A stretch of DNA of 49,128 nt from Hymenobacter negativus (GTDB lineage Bacteria; Bacteroidota; Bacteroidia; Cytophagales; Hymenobacteraceae): the NCBI RefSeq assembly GCF_017571495.1, contig NZ_JAGETZ010000025.1:1-49128 (forward strand), read 5' to 3'. This document shows, one piece after another, positions 8,586 through 17,018 of this stretch. A program made the translations under genes and the position numbers. How positions within the stretch are numbered: position 1 is the first letter of the stretch; every line of letters starts with the position of its first letter. A model generated the notes under the pieces. It did not search any database, was not told where the DNA came from, and saw only the letters and a program-made list of their open reading frames with translations.

Positions 8586-10856
8586 CTACAGCCCCCGGCT
8601 GCCCGTTTGGGCATCGACTACGGCAATGGCGGCCATGTTCACGATGTCGCGCACGCTGGCTCCCAGCTGCAGAATGTGAACTGGCTTGCGCATCCCCATC
8701 AGCACCGGCCCGATAACCTCGGTGCCGCTGATTTCCTGAAGCACTTTGTAGGCGATGTTGCCCGACTCTACGTTGGGAAAAATCAGTGTATTAGCGCCTT
8801 TCTCAGCCAGCGGCGAGAAGCCGTAGTGCTCCTGCAGCAGTTGCGGGCTCAGAGCTACGTTGGCTTGCATCTCGCCGTCAATCAGCAAGTTGGGGAATCG
8901 GGCTTTGGCCAGCTCAGTGGCCCGGCGGGTTTTTTCGGGCAGCACGCCGGCATTCGACCCAAAGTTGGAGTAACTGATGACGGCAATACGCGGCTCGGCA
9001 TCGAAGAAACGTACTGCCCGGGCTGTAAGGCCGATAATCTCCACCATTTCCTCGGCGGTTGGATTGATGTTCACAGTAGTGTCGGCAAAGAAGTAAGGAC
9101 CTTTCTTGTGCTGAATGATGTACATCGACGACACGCGCTTCACCCCTTCCTCGGTACCAATCACTTGCAGCGAAGGAATAATGCTTTTGCCGTAGTCCTT
9201 GGTGAGGCCGGTGATGCAGGCATCGGCTTCACCTGTTTCCACCATCATGGCGGCGTAGTAGTTGCGCTCACGCATCAGGCGGCGGCCTTCGTAAAGCGTC
9301 ATACCACGGCGCTGGCGCTTGTGGTAAAGCAGGTTGGCAAACTCCTCACGCTTGCCGTCGTGATTCAGAATGTTGATGATTTCGCAACCTTCAAGGTCGA
9401 GGCTGTTCTCGCGGGCAATGGCGTTTATCTTTTCCTCGCGCCCCAGCAGGATGGGCCAGCACACGCCTTCATCACGTAGAATTTGTGCTGCTTTGAGAAT
9501 CTTATAGTTGTCAGCTTCGGCAAAAACCACACGCTTGGGGTTCGACTTCGCAGCCGAAGTCATGCGGTTCATCAGCTTCTGGTTCACGCCGAGGCGAGCG
9601 CGGAGCTGGTCTTCGTAGGCTGCCCAGTCTTCGATGGGCAGGCGGGCCACGCCACTTTCCATGGCTGCTTTGGCCACCGCTGGGCTGATGCTGGTAATCA
9701 GACGCGGGTCGAGCGGCTTGGGAATGAGGTAGGCCCGCCCAAAAGCTAAGGTATTGTCACCGTAGGCTTTGTTCACCATTTCGGGCACGGGCTCTTTGCT
9801 TAGCTCGGCCAGGGCGTGCACGGCTGCCAGCTTCATGGCCTCGTTGATTTCGGTGGCGCGTACGTCCAAAGCACCCCGAAAAATGTAGGGGAAACCCAGG
9901 ACGTTGTTTACCTGATTGGGATGGTCGGAGCGGCCGGTGGCCATTATCAGGTCGTCGCGGGTGGCCATGGCCAACTGGTAACTCACTTCCGGGTCGGGGT
10001 TGGCCAGCGCAAACACGATGGGGTTGTCGGCCATTAGTAGCAGGAAGCCAGCCGGCAGTACGTTGGCCGCCGACAGGCCCAGGAATACGTCAGCGCCCTT
10101 CATGGCTTCTTCCAGCGTAGCCACCTCGCGGTCAGTCGCGAACTGCATCTGAATGGGGGCCAAGTCGGTGCGGGCACTGTTGATGATGCCGTCCTTATCG
10201 AACACTACCACGTTTTCCTTCTTCAGGCCCAGCGCCAAGTACAGGCGCAGGCAGGAAACGGCCGCCGCACCCGCGCCGCTCACCACTAGCTTCACTTCGT
10301 CAATCTTCTTGCCCACGATTTCCAGCGCGTTCAGCAGCGCGGCCGAGGTGATGATGGCCGTGCCGTGCTGGTCGTCGTGCATCAACGGAATGTTCATTCT
10401 CTCCCGCAGCTCGGTTTCGATACGGAAGCATTCCGGCGCTTTGATGTCCTCCAAATTGATGCCGCCGAAGGTGGGCTCCAGCGCTTTCACAATGCGAATA
10501 AACTCGTCGGGGTCGGTAGCATCAATCTCAATATCGAAGCAGTCGATACCGGCAAATTTCTTGAACAACACGCCCTTGCCCTCCATCACCGGCTTGCTGG
10601 CGGCCGGGCCGATGTTGCCCAAGCCCAGCACCGCCGTACCGTTCGAGATAACAGCCACTAGGTTGCCCTTGGCGGTGTATTTGTATACGTCGTCCGGGTT
10701 GGCGGCAATGGCCTTGCAGGGCTCGGCCACGCCAGGCGAGTAGGCCAGGGCCAGGTCAAGTTGCGTGCTCACGGGCTTGGTGGGCACTACTTCAATCTTG
10801 CCGGCGGGCTCCTGCGAATGGTAGTTGAGCGCGTCTTGCTTGTTTATTTTCAGCAT
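8586..10856 (-). CDS. maeB: NADP-dependent malic enzyme with phosphotransacetylase-like C-terminal domain
   Basis: 756 residues, the length of the fused MaeB type. It oxidatively decarboxylates malate to pyruvate in the cytoplasm. The N-terminal catalytic half shows LALAYSPGVAEPC, the metal/substrate region FDIEIDATDPDEF and HDDQHGTAI, and the nucleotide-binding VVSGAGAAAVSCLRLYL. From about residue 430 (RVVFAEADNYKILKAAQIL) to the end it is a phosphate acetyl/butyryl-transferase-like domain; in other MaeB proteins that domain is thought to be regulatory (acetyl-CoA), which I infer here. ATG start. Transcribed alone: hairpins lie on both sides. Confidence 0.95.
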   Translation of the reverse strand: MLKINKQDALNYHSQEPAGKIEVVPTKPVSTQLDLALAYSPGVAEPCKAIAANPDDVYKYTAKGNLVAVISNGTAVLGLGNIGPAASKPVMEGKGVLFKKFAGIDCFDIEIDATDPDEFIRIVKALEPTFGGINLEDIKAPECFRIETELRERMNIPLMHDDQHGTAIITSAALLNALEIVGKKIDEVKLVVSGAGAAAVSCLRLYLALGLKKENVVVFDKDGIINSARTDLAPIQMQFATDREVATLEEAMKGADVFLGLSAANVLPAGFLLLMADNPIVFALANPDPEVSYQLAMATRDDLIMATGRSDHPNQVNNVLGFPYIFRGALDVRATEINEAMKLAAVHALAELSKEPVPEMVNKAYGDNTLAFGRAYLIPKPLDPRLITSISPAVAKAAMESGVARLPIEDWAAYEDQLRARLGVNQKLMNRMTSAAKSNPKRVVFAEADNYKILKAAQILRDEGVCWPILLGREEKINAIARENSLDLEGCEIINILNHDGKREEFANLLYHKRQRRGMTLYEGRRLMRERNYYAAMMVETGEADACITGLTKDYGKSIIPSLQVIGTEEGVKRVSSMYIIQHKKGPYFFADTTVNINPTAEEMVEIIGLTARAVRFFDAEPRIAVISYSNFGSNAGVLPEKTRRATELAKARFPNLLIDGEMQANVALSPQLLQEHYGFSPLAEKGANTLIFPNVESGNIAYKVLQEISGTEVIGPVLMGMRKPVHILQLGASVRDIVNMAAIAVVDAQTGSRGL

Positions 10857-10877
10857 CGGGAATTCTTCAAAATGGAA

Positions 10878-10903
10878 ACGGCCGCGCGGGGCAGCGCGGC
10901 CGT
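10878..10903 (-). terminator. GC-rich hairpin between mltD-like gene and maeB
   Basis: 10-bp perfect stem ACGGCCGCGC (10878-10887) and GCGCGGCCGT (10894-10903) with a 6-nt loop. On the minus strand it is followed by TTTCCATTTT, an interrupted U tract. It lies 62 bp after the upstream gene's stop and 21 bp before the maeB ATG, so it could also affect the maeB leader. Confidence 0.55.
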
Positions 10904-10965
10904 CTAGGGCGAAATTAGCGCCAAATGCGCGGCAAGCCCGACAATTATTAGTTCGGGATGGGTTT

Positions 10966-13155
10966 TTAGCTCTGTGGTACCAGCAGCTTTTGGCCCAGTT
11001 TTACCTCGTCAGAAGTAAGGTGGTTGACCTCGCGCAGCTTTTGCACGCTTACTCCAAACCGCCGCGAAATATTGAACAACGTATCGCCGGGCTGTACCAG
11101 ATGCACTTGGGAGGGTAGCGCCCGCTTATCCGCAGCCGGCCGCGATGTAGCGGCCAGAGCCGGTGCCGCCGATTTAGCAGCGGCTACCACTGGTGCCTGC
11201 CGTCGGGGCATTTCAGCCTTTCCCTCGCCCGAAGCCGGCGCACGGAAAACCAGCCGTTGGCCCAGCACTACCGTTTCCGATTCCAGGTCGTTCCAAGTCA
11301 CCAGCTGAGCTACCGTAACATTATGCTCGCGGGCCAGACGAGTGAGGTTATCACCCTTGCGTACAGTGTAAGGAGTAGCATCGTTGGTGGCGACGGCTGG
11401 CACTTCATCGGCCTCTTCTTCCGGCTCGGGCGCAGCTGCTGCCGTGGCCTTGGCCTCGTTGCGCTTCGCATCGGCGAGCTGGGCCTGTGCTTGACGACGG
11501 GCCGCTATGCGTGCCTGGGCTTCGGCAGCGGCCTGTTGCACGGCCTGCCGTTGCCGGATGCCAGCCAGTCGTGCTTCCTGCATCTTTTCCTGGCGCGTAA
11601 GCTCTTGTAAGCGGGCTACTTCGCGGGCGTTGGCATCGGCCTGCTCTCTGCGGGCTGCCGCTTCTTCAGCCGAAACCGAGGACCGCGCCGGGTGGGGCGC
11701 GGCTGCCACCATGGGCAGAATCTCCGTAGCCGGCGGGGCAGCGGGGGCCCGACGCAGCGCGGCCGTTGGGAGTGGCACAAAAATCACCAGTTGTTTACCT
11801 GGCTTCAGTGCGCGGCCTTTGGGCAGCTCGTTCCACCGACGCAACTGGGTCTGGCTTACCTCAAACCGTTCGGCGAGGCTGGCAAGGGTTTCGCCGCGCT
11901 TCACCTTGTGCGGCACCCGCCGGAAACGCGGTGCTTCGTCGTCAGCGCTGGCACGAGGGCCCGCAGTGGCGGCCAGCTGCTGCCGGTTCACCCAAGGCTC
12001 CACGCCATCGAGGCGGGGCGGCAGAAACACCAATGGCTGAGGTAGCGCAGCGGTAGGCTGGCAATACTGGAGTAGCGTGGTTCGGTCCACATCGCCTAAG
12101 TGCCCGGCGGCCGATGCTGGATAGCGCACCACGTAGGGCCGGTAGCCGGCCGGCAGTGCGGCCCTACGCAGCTCCGGGTTGTAGCGCGTGAGGTAGAGCG
12201 AGTCGTCGTAGCCACAAGCCCGACTCAGGCGGCGCAGGTCGAAGGCATAGCCGCGCAAGTTGAGCGTATCCAGCTGCTCGGCATATTGGTAGCGCAGGTT
12301 AGATGTACGCAGGCCGTGGGCTTCGGCGTACTTCATGCTGTACATCACGGCCGTGAAGGTGGGCACGTAATTGCGCGTTTCGGCGGGCATGTTGGGGTAC
12401 ATGTCCCAAAAATTCTTTTTGCCGGTGCGTCGCATTACGCGCTGCACGTTGCCTGCGCCCCAGTTGTAGGCGGCCAGCACCAGTTCCCAGTCATGAAATA
12501 CGCCATAGAGGTAGCGCAGGTGCTTGCAAGCGGCTTCGGTGGCTTTTTCAGGGGCCATGCGCTCGTCAATCCACTCGTCGCGCACTAGGCGTAAGTCGCC
12601 GGCCGTGGGGCCCATAAACTGCCAGAGGCCGGTGGCGCCAACCGGCGACTTGGCCGTCGGAATCAGCGAAGACTCTACCACAGCCAGGTATTTCAGGTCC
12701 GTGGGGAGGTTATATTTTGCCAGGTATTTCTCGAAAATGGGGAAGTAAAACTGCTCTCGTTCCAATACACGCTGCATGTAGGCGCGGTTGCGGGCCGTGA
12801 AGAGCGTCACGTAGGCCATCACTGAGTTGTTGAACTGGTGCGGCACATCAGTTTCGATGCAGCCTACCCGGTCACACACCAGGTCGCGCAGGGTGGGTGG
12901 CGTGCGCAGCCATTCCAGCCGCGCCGAGTCGATGACTGCAGGGCCTACCGGTGCTGCCACCAGCGAATCGGGCTGCAGTTCCAGGCGCACCCGTACGGTG
13001 TCGCCCAGCAGCGCGGGCATAGAAGCAGCCGAATCGGGCTGCGGTACCTGTTGGGCCTTGGTTTCAGTCGTCTGCAGCAGCAGCCAAGGCAGCGCCAGGG
13101 CCAGCCACAGCCGGCCGCCCTGGGTAGTTTTCACTTGCTTAATCCCTTGCTTCAT
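10966..13155 (-). CDS. lytic transglycosylase with three LysM domains (MltD-like)
   Basis: 729 residues. Predicted to cleave the glycan strands of peptidoglycan in the periplasm. Order: hydrophobic N-terminal export signal (ALALPWLLLQ, residues 19-28), an SLT domain around 140-260 with the catalytic glutamate in VVESSLIPTAKSPVGATG (about E161) and the later AAYNWGAGNVQR motif, a first LysM near 415-460 (VKRGETLASLAERF), an Ala/Gln/Arg-rich charged linker with coiled-coil character (about 490-590), a second LysM (VRKGDNLTRLAREHN) and a third at the extreme C-terminus (VQPGDTLFNISRRF). MltD of enterobacteria has the same domain order with fewer spacers. ATG start, preceded by TTACCTTAG, one mismatch from the TAnnTTTG box. 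Confidence 0.9.
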   Translation of the reverse strand: MKQGIKQVKTTQGGRLWLALALPWLLLQTTETKAQQVPQPDSAASMPALLGDTVRVRLELQPDSLVAAPVGPAVIDSARLEWLRTPPTLRDLVCDRVGCIETDVPHQFNNSVMAYVTLFTARNRAYMQRVLEREQFYFPIFEKYLAKYNLPTDLKYLAVVESSLIPTAKSPVGATGLWQFMGPTAGDLRLVRDEWIDERMAPEKATEAACKHLRYLYGVFHDWELVLAAYNWGAGNVQRVMRRTGKKNFWDMYPNMPAETRNYVPTFTAVMYSMKYAEAHGLRTSNLRYQYAEQLDTLNLRGYAFDLRRLSRACGYDDSLYLTRYNPELRRAALPAGYRPYVVRYPASAAGHLGDVDRTTLLQYCQPTAALPQPLVFLPPRLDGVEPWVNRQQLAATAGPRASADDEAPRFRRVPHKVKRGETLASLAERFEVSQTQLRRWNELPKGRALKPGKQLVIFVPLPTAALRRAPAAPPATEILPMVAAAPHPARSSVSAEEAAARREQADANAREVARLQELTRQEKMQEARLAGIRQRQAVQQAAAEAQARIAARRQAQAQLADAKRNEAKATAAAAPEPEEEADEVPAVATNDATPYTVRKGDNLTRLAREHNVTVAQLVTWNDLESETVVLGQRLVFRAPASGEGKAEMPRRQAPVVAAAKSAAPALAATSRPAADKRALPSQVHLVQPGDTLFNISRRFGVSVQKLREVNHLTSDEVKLGQKLLVPQS

Positions 13156-13367
13156 AGCACTAAGGTAAGGCAGAGGTAAAGAACTTGTAGAGATAAAATA
13201 ATTTTGCTTCTACGGAAAGCTGAGTTTGATGGTCGTCCCCTCTCGTTCAGGCGCATTTTATCCGATTACTTCCAAATATTAAGCTGCTCTGGGATGTATT
13301 TCCATCGAAACAAAGGCTCCAGTGAATTCCCCGACAGACTCAACCGGCCCGTTTTAGGCAAACCTTT

Positions 13368-13375
13368 TACCTTGC
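13368..13375 (+). promoter_or_regulatory. TACCTTGC box immediately before the glycosyltransferase ATG
   Basis: TACCTTGC resembles TAnnTTTG with one T missing. It ends only 3 nt before the ATG at 13379; if it is the -7 element the transcript would be essentially leaderless. No -33 TTG at the expected spacing. Weak. Confidence 0.3.
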
Positions 13376-13378
13376 GGC

Positions 13379-14266
13379 ATGCAGCTTCTCTATCTGGTCT
13401 TCGGCAAGAACGTCCAAGTTCATTTCCAGACCAACTTCTCCATTCTGTCCTTCCTCCGGCAAGGCCCCGGTATTATCACCAGTATCAAGCTTGTAACCGA
13501 TTCGCCGGATTTCTACCGGCACTTGGGGTCGGCCGTAACGATAGAGGCCATCGACGCGGCCATTTTGAACGAATGGCAGGGGGAATACAAGTTTTTCTGG
13601 CGGGCCAAAATCAAAGCGTTGGAGCTCGTCGCGCAGCAGCAGCCGGATATTCCACTGCTCTACCTCGATACCGACACGTTTTTGCATGGTTCGCTCAGCC
13701 AGCTCAGCCAGCAGCTAGCAACCGGCACTGCTTTTATGCACGAAGCAGAAGGTTCTCTGGCCGCCCTAACCAGCAAAACGGAGCGCCTTATGTGGCAGCA
13801 GGTGCAGGGCAAGCCGTTCGGCGGTGTCATCATTCAGGAAAAGCACCAGATGTGGAATGCGGGCGTAGTAGCCTTGCCCGCTACGCACAACCTGGAGGCC
13901 ATTGCTCTGGCGCTACGCATTTGCGACGAAATGTGCGCCCTTAGGGTTACCTCACGGCTGATTGAGCAATTTTCGCTGTCCGTCGCCCTCACTGAAACCT
14001 ATCCCATGCAGGAAGCCCGGCCTTACATCGGCCACTACTGGAGCACCAAGGACGAATGGAATGCCAGCATCAGCACTTTTCTACTGGAGTCGCACCTCAA
14101 GCAACGCACGGTTGCAGAGGAACTGGCGGCGCTGGCGGACTTCAATTTTCAGCAGCACCCCATTAAAAAGAAAATTCGCAATACTGAGCACCGACTTCAC
14201 CGGCTGGTAAGCAAGCTACTGCCCCCCCGCAGCATCGAATTCATTGCACCAAGCCCCAAAAAATAG
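13379..14266 (+). CDS. GT-A fold glycosyltransferase (GT8-like nucleotide-sugar transferase)
   Basis: 295 residues, no signal peptide or membrane segment. Evidence for a GT-A nucleotide-diphospho-sugar transferase: an N-terminal beta-strand (LLYLVFGK), the metal-binding DxD motif in PLLYLDTDTFL (about residues 98-108), and MWNAGVVALP, equivalent to the FNAGV motif that follows in GT8-type enzymes. The basic C-terminal tail (KKKIRNTEHRLHRLVSKLL) could bring it to the inner membrane. Sugar donor and acceptor cannot be told. It stands alone, divergent from the transglycosylase gene and convergent with gatA. Family level is fairly sure; exact family is not. Confidence 0.75.
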   Translation: MQLLYLVFGKNVQVHFQTNFSILSFLRQGPGIITSIKLVTDSPDFYRHLGSAVTIEAIDAAILNEWQGEYKFFWRAKIKALELVAQQQPDIPLLYLDTDTFLHGSLSQLSQQLATGTAFMHEAEGSLAALTSKTERLMWQQVQGKPFGGVIIQEKHQMWNAGVVALPATHNLEAIALALRICDEMCALRVTSRLIEQFSLSVALTETYPMQEARPYIGHYWSTKDEWNASISTFLLESHLKQRTVAEELAALADFNFQQHPIKKKIRNTEHRLHRLVSKLLPPRSIEFIAPSPKK

Positions 14267-14302
14267 CCGCCGTGCCGTAAGCTCAAGCTCACAGCACGGC
14301 GG
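14258..14302 (-). terminator. terminator of gatA, shared between convergent genes
   Basis: 9-bp stem CCGCCGTGC (14267-14275) and GCACGGCGG (14294-14302). On the minus strand it is followed by CTATTTTTT, fitting an intrinsic terminator 27 bp past the gatA stop. It begins one base after the stop of the convergent glycosyltransferase gene and may stop that transcript too, but no T-run follows on plus. Confidence 0.75.
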
Positions 14303-14328
14303 TGATTGTATTCGAGAACTGCAGGCAA

Positions 14329-15756
14329 CTAGGCCACTACTTCCTCGGTCAGCAAGCTAGCAAAAGCCAGCAGCTCGGCCTCGCGGAATGCGCCAGCCAT
14401 TACCTGCAAGCCGATGGGCAAGCCGTTTTCATCCTCCCCTACCGGTACCGAGATGGCGGGCACCCCGGCCAGTGAAGCCTGCACCGTGAAAATATCGGCC
14501 AGATACATCGAAACCGGGTCCTGCTTCTCACCAATTTTGAAAGCCGTCGTGGGCGTGGTTGGCAACACGAGGAAATCGTACTGACGCAACAACTCGTCGG
14601 TTTTGTCCTTAATCAACCGGCGCACCCGTTGGGCTTTGGTGTAATATGCGTCGTAGTAGCTGGCGCTTAGCACGAAGGTGCCGAGAAGAATTCGCCGCTG
14701 CACTTCGGCTCCGAATCCCTGAGTCCGGCTCTTTTTGTAGAGCGACTCTAGGTCGGTAGCATCCGGTGCACGGTAGCCGTATTTCACGCCATCGAAGCGC
14801 CCCAGGTTGGAGCTGGCTTCGGCAGTAGTGAGGATGTAGTACGTTGGAATCATCACATCCAGGTAATGAAAATCGACCGGCTCCACTACGTGGCCCTGGC
14901 CGCGTAGCAGGTCGAGCTGCGTTTCCATGGCGGCTTTGATTTCAGGGTTCAGGCCTTCGCTGTCGACCGCGTCGGCAATGTAGCCAATGCGGTAATGCGA
15001 CGCAGGCGTAAGCTGCTGGCTGTAGGCGGGTACCTCGCGCTGGCTAGCCGTGCTGTCCATGCCATCGGGGCCGGCCATTACTTGAGTCAGCAGCGCGGCA
15101 TCGGCCACAGAACGGGTAATGGGACCAATCTGGTCGAACGACGACGCAAAAGCCACTAGCCCATAGCGCGAAATGCGCGAATAAGTTGGTTTAAAGCCAA
15201 TCACACCGCAAAATGCCGCTGGCTGACGTACTGAGCCGCCCGTGTCGGAACCAATCGAAGCCAGGCACATATCGGCCTGCACGGCCACCGCCGAACCGCC
15301 CGACGACCCACCGGGCACCCGTTCAGCATCAGCTGCGTTACGGGCCGGGCCGAAGTAGGACGACTCATTCGAGCCACCCATAGCAAATTCGTCGCAGTTT
15401 TGGCGGCCGATGAGGATGGCATCGGCATCGAGCAGGCGCTGCACGGCTGTACCTGTGTACAAAGACTTAAAGCCATCCAGCATCAGGCTGCTGCTTTGCA
15501 GCGAATGGCCAGCATACGCCAGCACGTCCTTAATACCGATGACCATGCCAGCCAGCGGGCCAGCCGTGCCGGCAGCCAGCTTGGCATCTACGACATCGGC
15601 TTGGGCGCGGGCTTCATCAGACCAAACTTCCAGAAAGGCATTGAGGTGCTGCTGGCGCTCGATGTTGCCCAGATAATACTCAACGAGCTGACGACAGGAC
15701 GTGGTGCCTGCCGCCAGCTCGGTACGAACTTCGGATAAAGACTGAAAACGCTTCAA
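14329..15756 (-). CDS. gatA: Asp-tRNA(Asn)/Glu-tRNA(Gln) amidotransferase subunit A
   Basis: 475 residues. GatA is the amidase subunit of the GatCAB complex; it frees ammonia from glutamine, which is used to turn Glu-tRNA(Gln) or Asp-tRNA(Asn) into the amidated form. The Ser-cisSer-Lys triad is present: Lys76 in GIKDVL, Ser151 in PGGSSGGSA and Ser175 in SDTGGSVRQPA, with the spacing known for Staphylococcus aureus GatA. The start is TTG (MKRFQSLSEV), placed by the usual N-terminal length. It lies 34 bp downstream of two tatA-type genes on the same strand and is probably co-transcribed. gatB and gatC are not in the window. Confidence 0.93.
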   Translation of the reverse strand: MKRFQSLSEVRTELAAGTTSCRQLVEYYLGNIERQQHLNAFLEVWSDEARAQADVVDAKLAAGTAGPLAGMVIGIKDVLAYAGHSLQSSSLMLDGFKSLYTGTAVQRLLDADAILIGRQNCDEFAMGGSNESSYFGPARNAADAERVPGGSSGGSAVAVQADMCLASIGSDTGGSVRQPAAFCGVIGFKPTYSRISRYGLVAFASSFDQIGPITRSVADAALLTQVMAGPDGMDSTASQREVPAYSQQLTPASHYRIGYIADAVDSEGLNPEIKAAMETQLDLLRGQGHVVEPVDFHYLDVMIPTYYILTTAEASSNLGRFDGVKYGYRAPDATDLESLYKKSRTQGFGAEVQRRILLGTFVLSASYYDAYYTKAQRVRRLIKDKTDELLRQYDFLVLPTTPTTAFKIGEKQDPVSMYLADIFTVQASLAGVPAISVPVGEDENGLPIGLQVMAGAFREAELLAFASLLTEEVVA

Positions 15757-15790
15757 ACTATTTGCAGATTTAGGTGACCTAATCAGGGAG

Positions 15791-16270
15791 TTACGCGTCG
15801 GGCGCGGCGGGAATATAGGGCTGGCGGGGCTGCGTGCCTTCGGGTGCCATATTTGGCGGCAAAGCAGGAGCTACAAAGGGAGCGTCGGCCGTGGGTGGGT
15901 GCGGCTCGGTATGTGTGGTCGTTACGGCAGCGGCGGCGGGCGTAGCCCAAGGGTCGAAGCCCGAACCGGGCTCGGTAGCCGGAGCTACTGGCGGCGCTGG
16001 AAATTGCTGCTGAGGTGCGTAGTTAGGGTTTGGCTGCTGACCGTAGTTCGGCTGCTGGCTATAATTGTTCGACTGGTTGGGCTGCCCGGCCTGCTCGAAC
16101 TCGCGACGAATCTCAGTGCTGGCATCCTTGAACTCACGAATGCCTTTGCCAAGGCCCCGAGCTAGCTCAGGAATTTTGTTAGCCCCAAAGAAAATGAGGA
16201 TAACCACCATAATGAGCATCAGCTCCGAGCCGCCAATGTCGCCCAGAAAGAGGATGAAGGGGGTTTGCAT
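15791..16270 (-). CDS. tatA: TatA/E family twin-arginine translocase subunit, first of two by position
   Basis: 159 residues. The first 60 are a classic TatA: short periplasmic start, a membrane helix (GGSELMLIMVVILIFFG), the FGANKIPELARGLGKGI hinge plus amphipathic helix, then a charged segment (FKDASTEIRREFEQ). TatA oligomers form the channel for folded Tat substrates. The rest, about 90 residues, is rich in Gln, Asn, Pro, Tyr and Ala and is unusual in length and composition. 34 bp downstream of a paralogue and 34 bp upstream of gatA. No tatC in the window. Confidence 0.88.
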   Translation of the reverse strand: MQTPFILFLGDIGGSELMLIMVVILIFFGANKIPELARGLGKGIREFKDASTEIRREFEQAGQPNQSNNYSQQPNYGQQPNPNYAPQQQFPAPPVAPATEPGSGFDPWATPAAAAVTTTHTEPHPPTADAPFVAPALPPNMAPEGTQPRQPYIPAAPDA

Positions 16271-16304
16271 GACTTCTACCTAATGCGTTAAAATAATAAA
16301 TCGA

Positions 16305-16685
16305 TTAACCCAGATTGTGGTTGGGGTCGTTCGGGTTGTAAGCCGACGGCGCGGGCTGCTGATAGCCAGGCTGGCCGGGCTGCGGGTGCTGAGGTGCGTA
16401 GCCACCCTGCTGAGGGTAACCCTGCGCAGGTTGCTGAGGATAGCCCTGTTGGGGATAGCCTTGCTGCGGATACTGCTGCTGGTACGGAGGAGCTGGCTGG
16501 TCGCGGTATTCGGGCTGCCGGTCCTCCGGCTTGGTGCTGGCGTCTTTGAACTCGCGCACCCCTTGGCCCATGCCTTTGAATAGCTCCGGAATGCGCTTGG
16601 CACCGAAAAGCAGAATAACAACGAAGAGGATGAGCAGCATTTCGGTGGTACCGAAGCTACCAAGCAGGAACAGGGAATGCAGCAT
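16305..16685 (-). CDS. tatA: TatA/E family twin-arginine translocase subunit, promoter-proximal paralogue
   Basis: 126 residues. N-terminal TatA core: TEMLLILFVVILLFG membrane helix, AKRIPELFKGMGQGVREF amphipathic helix, FKDASTK. It then turns into a low-complexity tail with repeated YPQQG units (QGYPQQGYPQQ), rich in Gln, Pro, Gly and Tyr. The core is close to that of the next gene, pointing to tandem duplication. First gene of the tatA-tatA-gatA unit; a TATCTTTG promoter box lies 74 bp upstream. Whether the two act as TatA and TatE-like partners is not shown by sequence. Confidence 0.87.
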   Translation of the reverse strand: MLHSLFLLGSFGTTEMLLILFVVILLFGAKRIPELFKGMGQGVREFKDASTKPEDRQPEYRDQPAPPYQQQYPQQGYPQQGYPQQPAQGYPQQGGYAPQHPQPGQPGYQQPAPSAYNPNDPNHNLG

Positions 16686-16758
16686 GAGGATAAGGGCTTA
16701 GATGCCCGATAAGGGATGAGAAAAAAGGATATACGCAGCTAAGCGCCTTTTGGCGCAT

Positions 16759-16766
16759 CAAAGATA
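16759..16766 (-). promoter_or_regulatory. putative -7 promoter box for tatA-tatA-gatA
   Basis: TATCTTTG on the minus strand, exact TAnnTTTG match, 74 bp upstream of the first tatA ATG. The same 8-mer precedes dut, the enoyl-CoA hydratase gene and rimP. No clear -33 TTG. Confidence 0.55.
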
Positions 16767-16904
16767 CCAGTTAACGATGTTTAAGGAGGTAGCACCCGCG
16801 GGCTGCAATCATTTTATCTGCGGTTGATAGGCTGATAGTGGAGGTTGAACGGGTATCAGTTGCCATTGAGCGGAATCCAGTATAACCAGATGGAGTACCG
16901 GAAT

Positions 16905-16912
16905 TAGCTTTG
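16905..16912 (+). promoter_or_regulatory. putative -7 promoter box for the GAF-LytTR gene
   Basis: TAGCTTTG, exact TAnnTTTG match, giving a leader of roughly 100 nt before the GTG at 17019. No TTG at 19-21 nt upstream. Confidence 0.4.
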
Positions 16913-17018
16913 CTTACCTTTTTTCCTGAGTTTCCACACTTTGCGCCTACTTTAGGGGTTTATTTGTTTTACTCATAAGCTTGTTTATAGCGCACTGGTT
17001 CCTTTTCACTATCAAGCC

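Larger units (their letters stand above)
16686..17018. other. divergent promoter region between tatA and the GAF-LytTR gene
   Basis: 333 bp without a gene. It holds one promoter-like box for each direction (listed separately) and a short GCGCC-TTTT-GGCGC hairpin at 16743-16756, which falls at the expected tatA transcription start. I see no ORF, tRNA or repeat here. Confidence 0.5.

Noticed and set aside
13204..13944. 246-codon plus frame overlapping the glycosyltransferase
   Set aside because: Different frame over the same DNA; only the frame at 13379 shows a DxD motif and family features.
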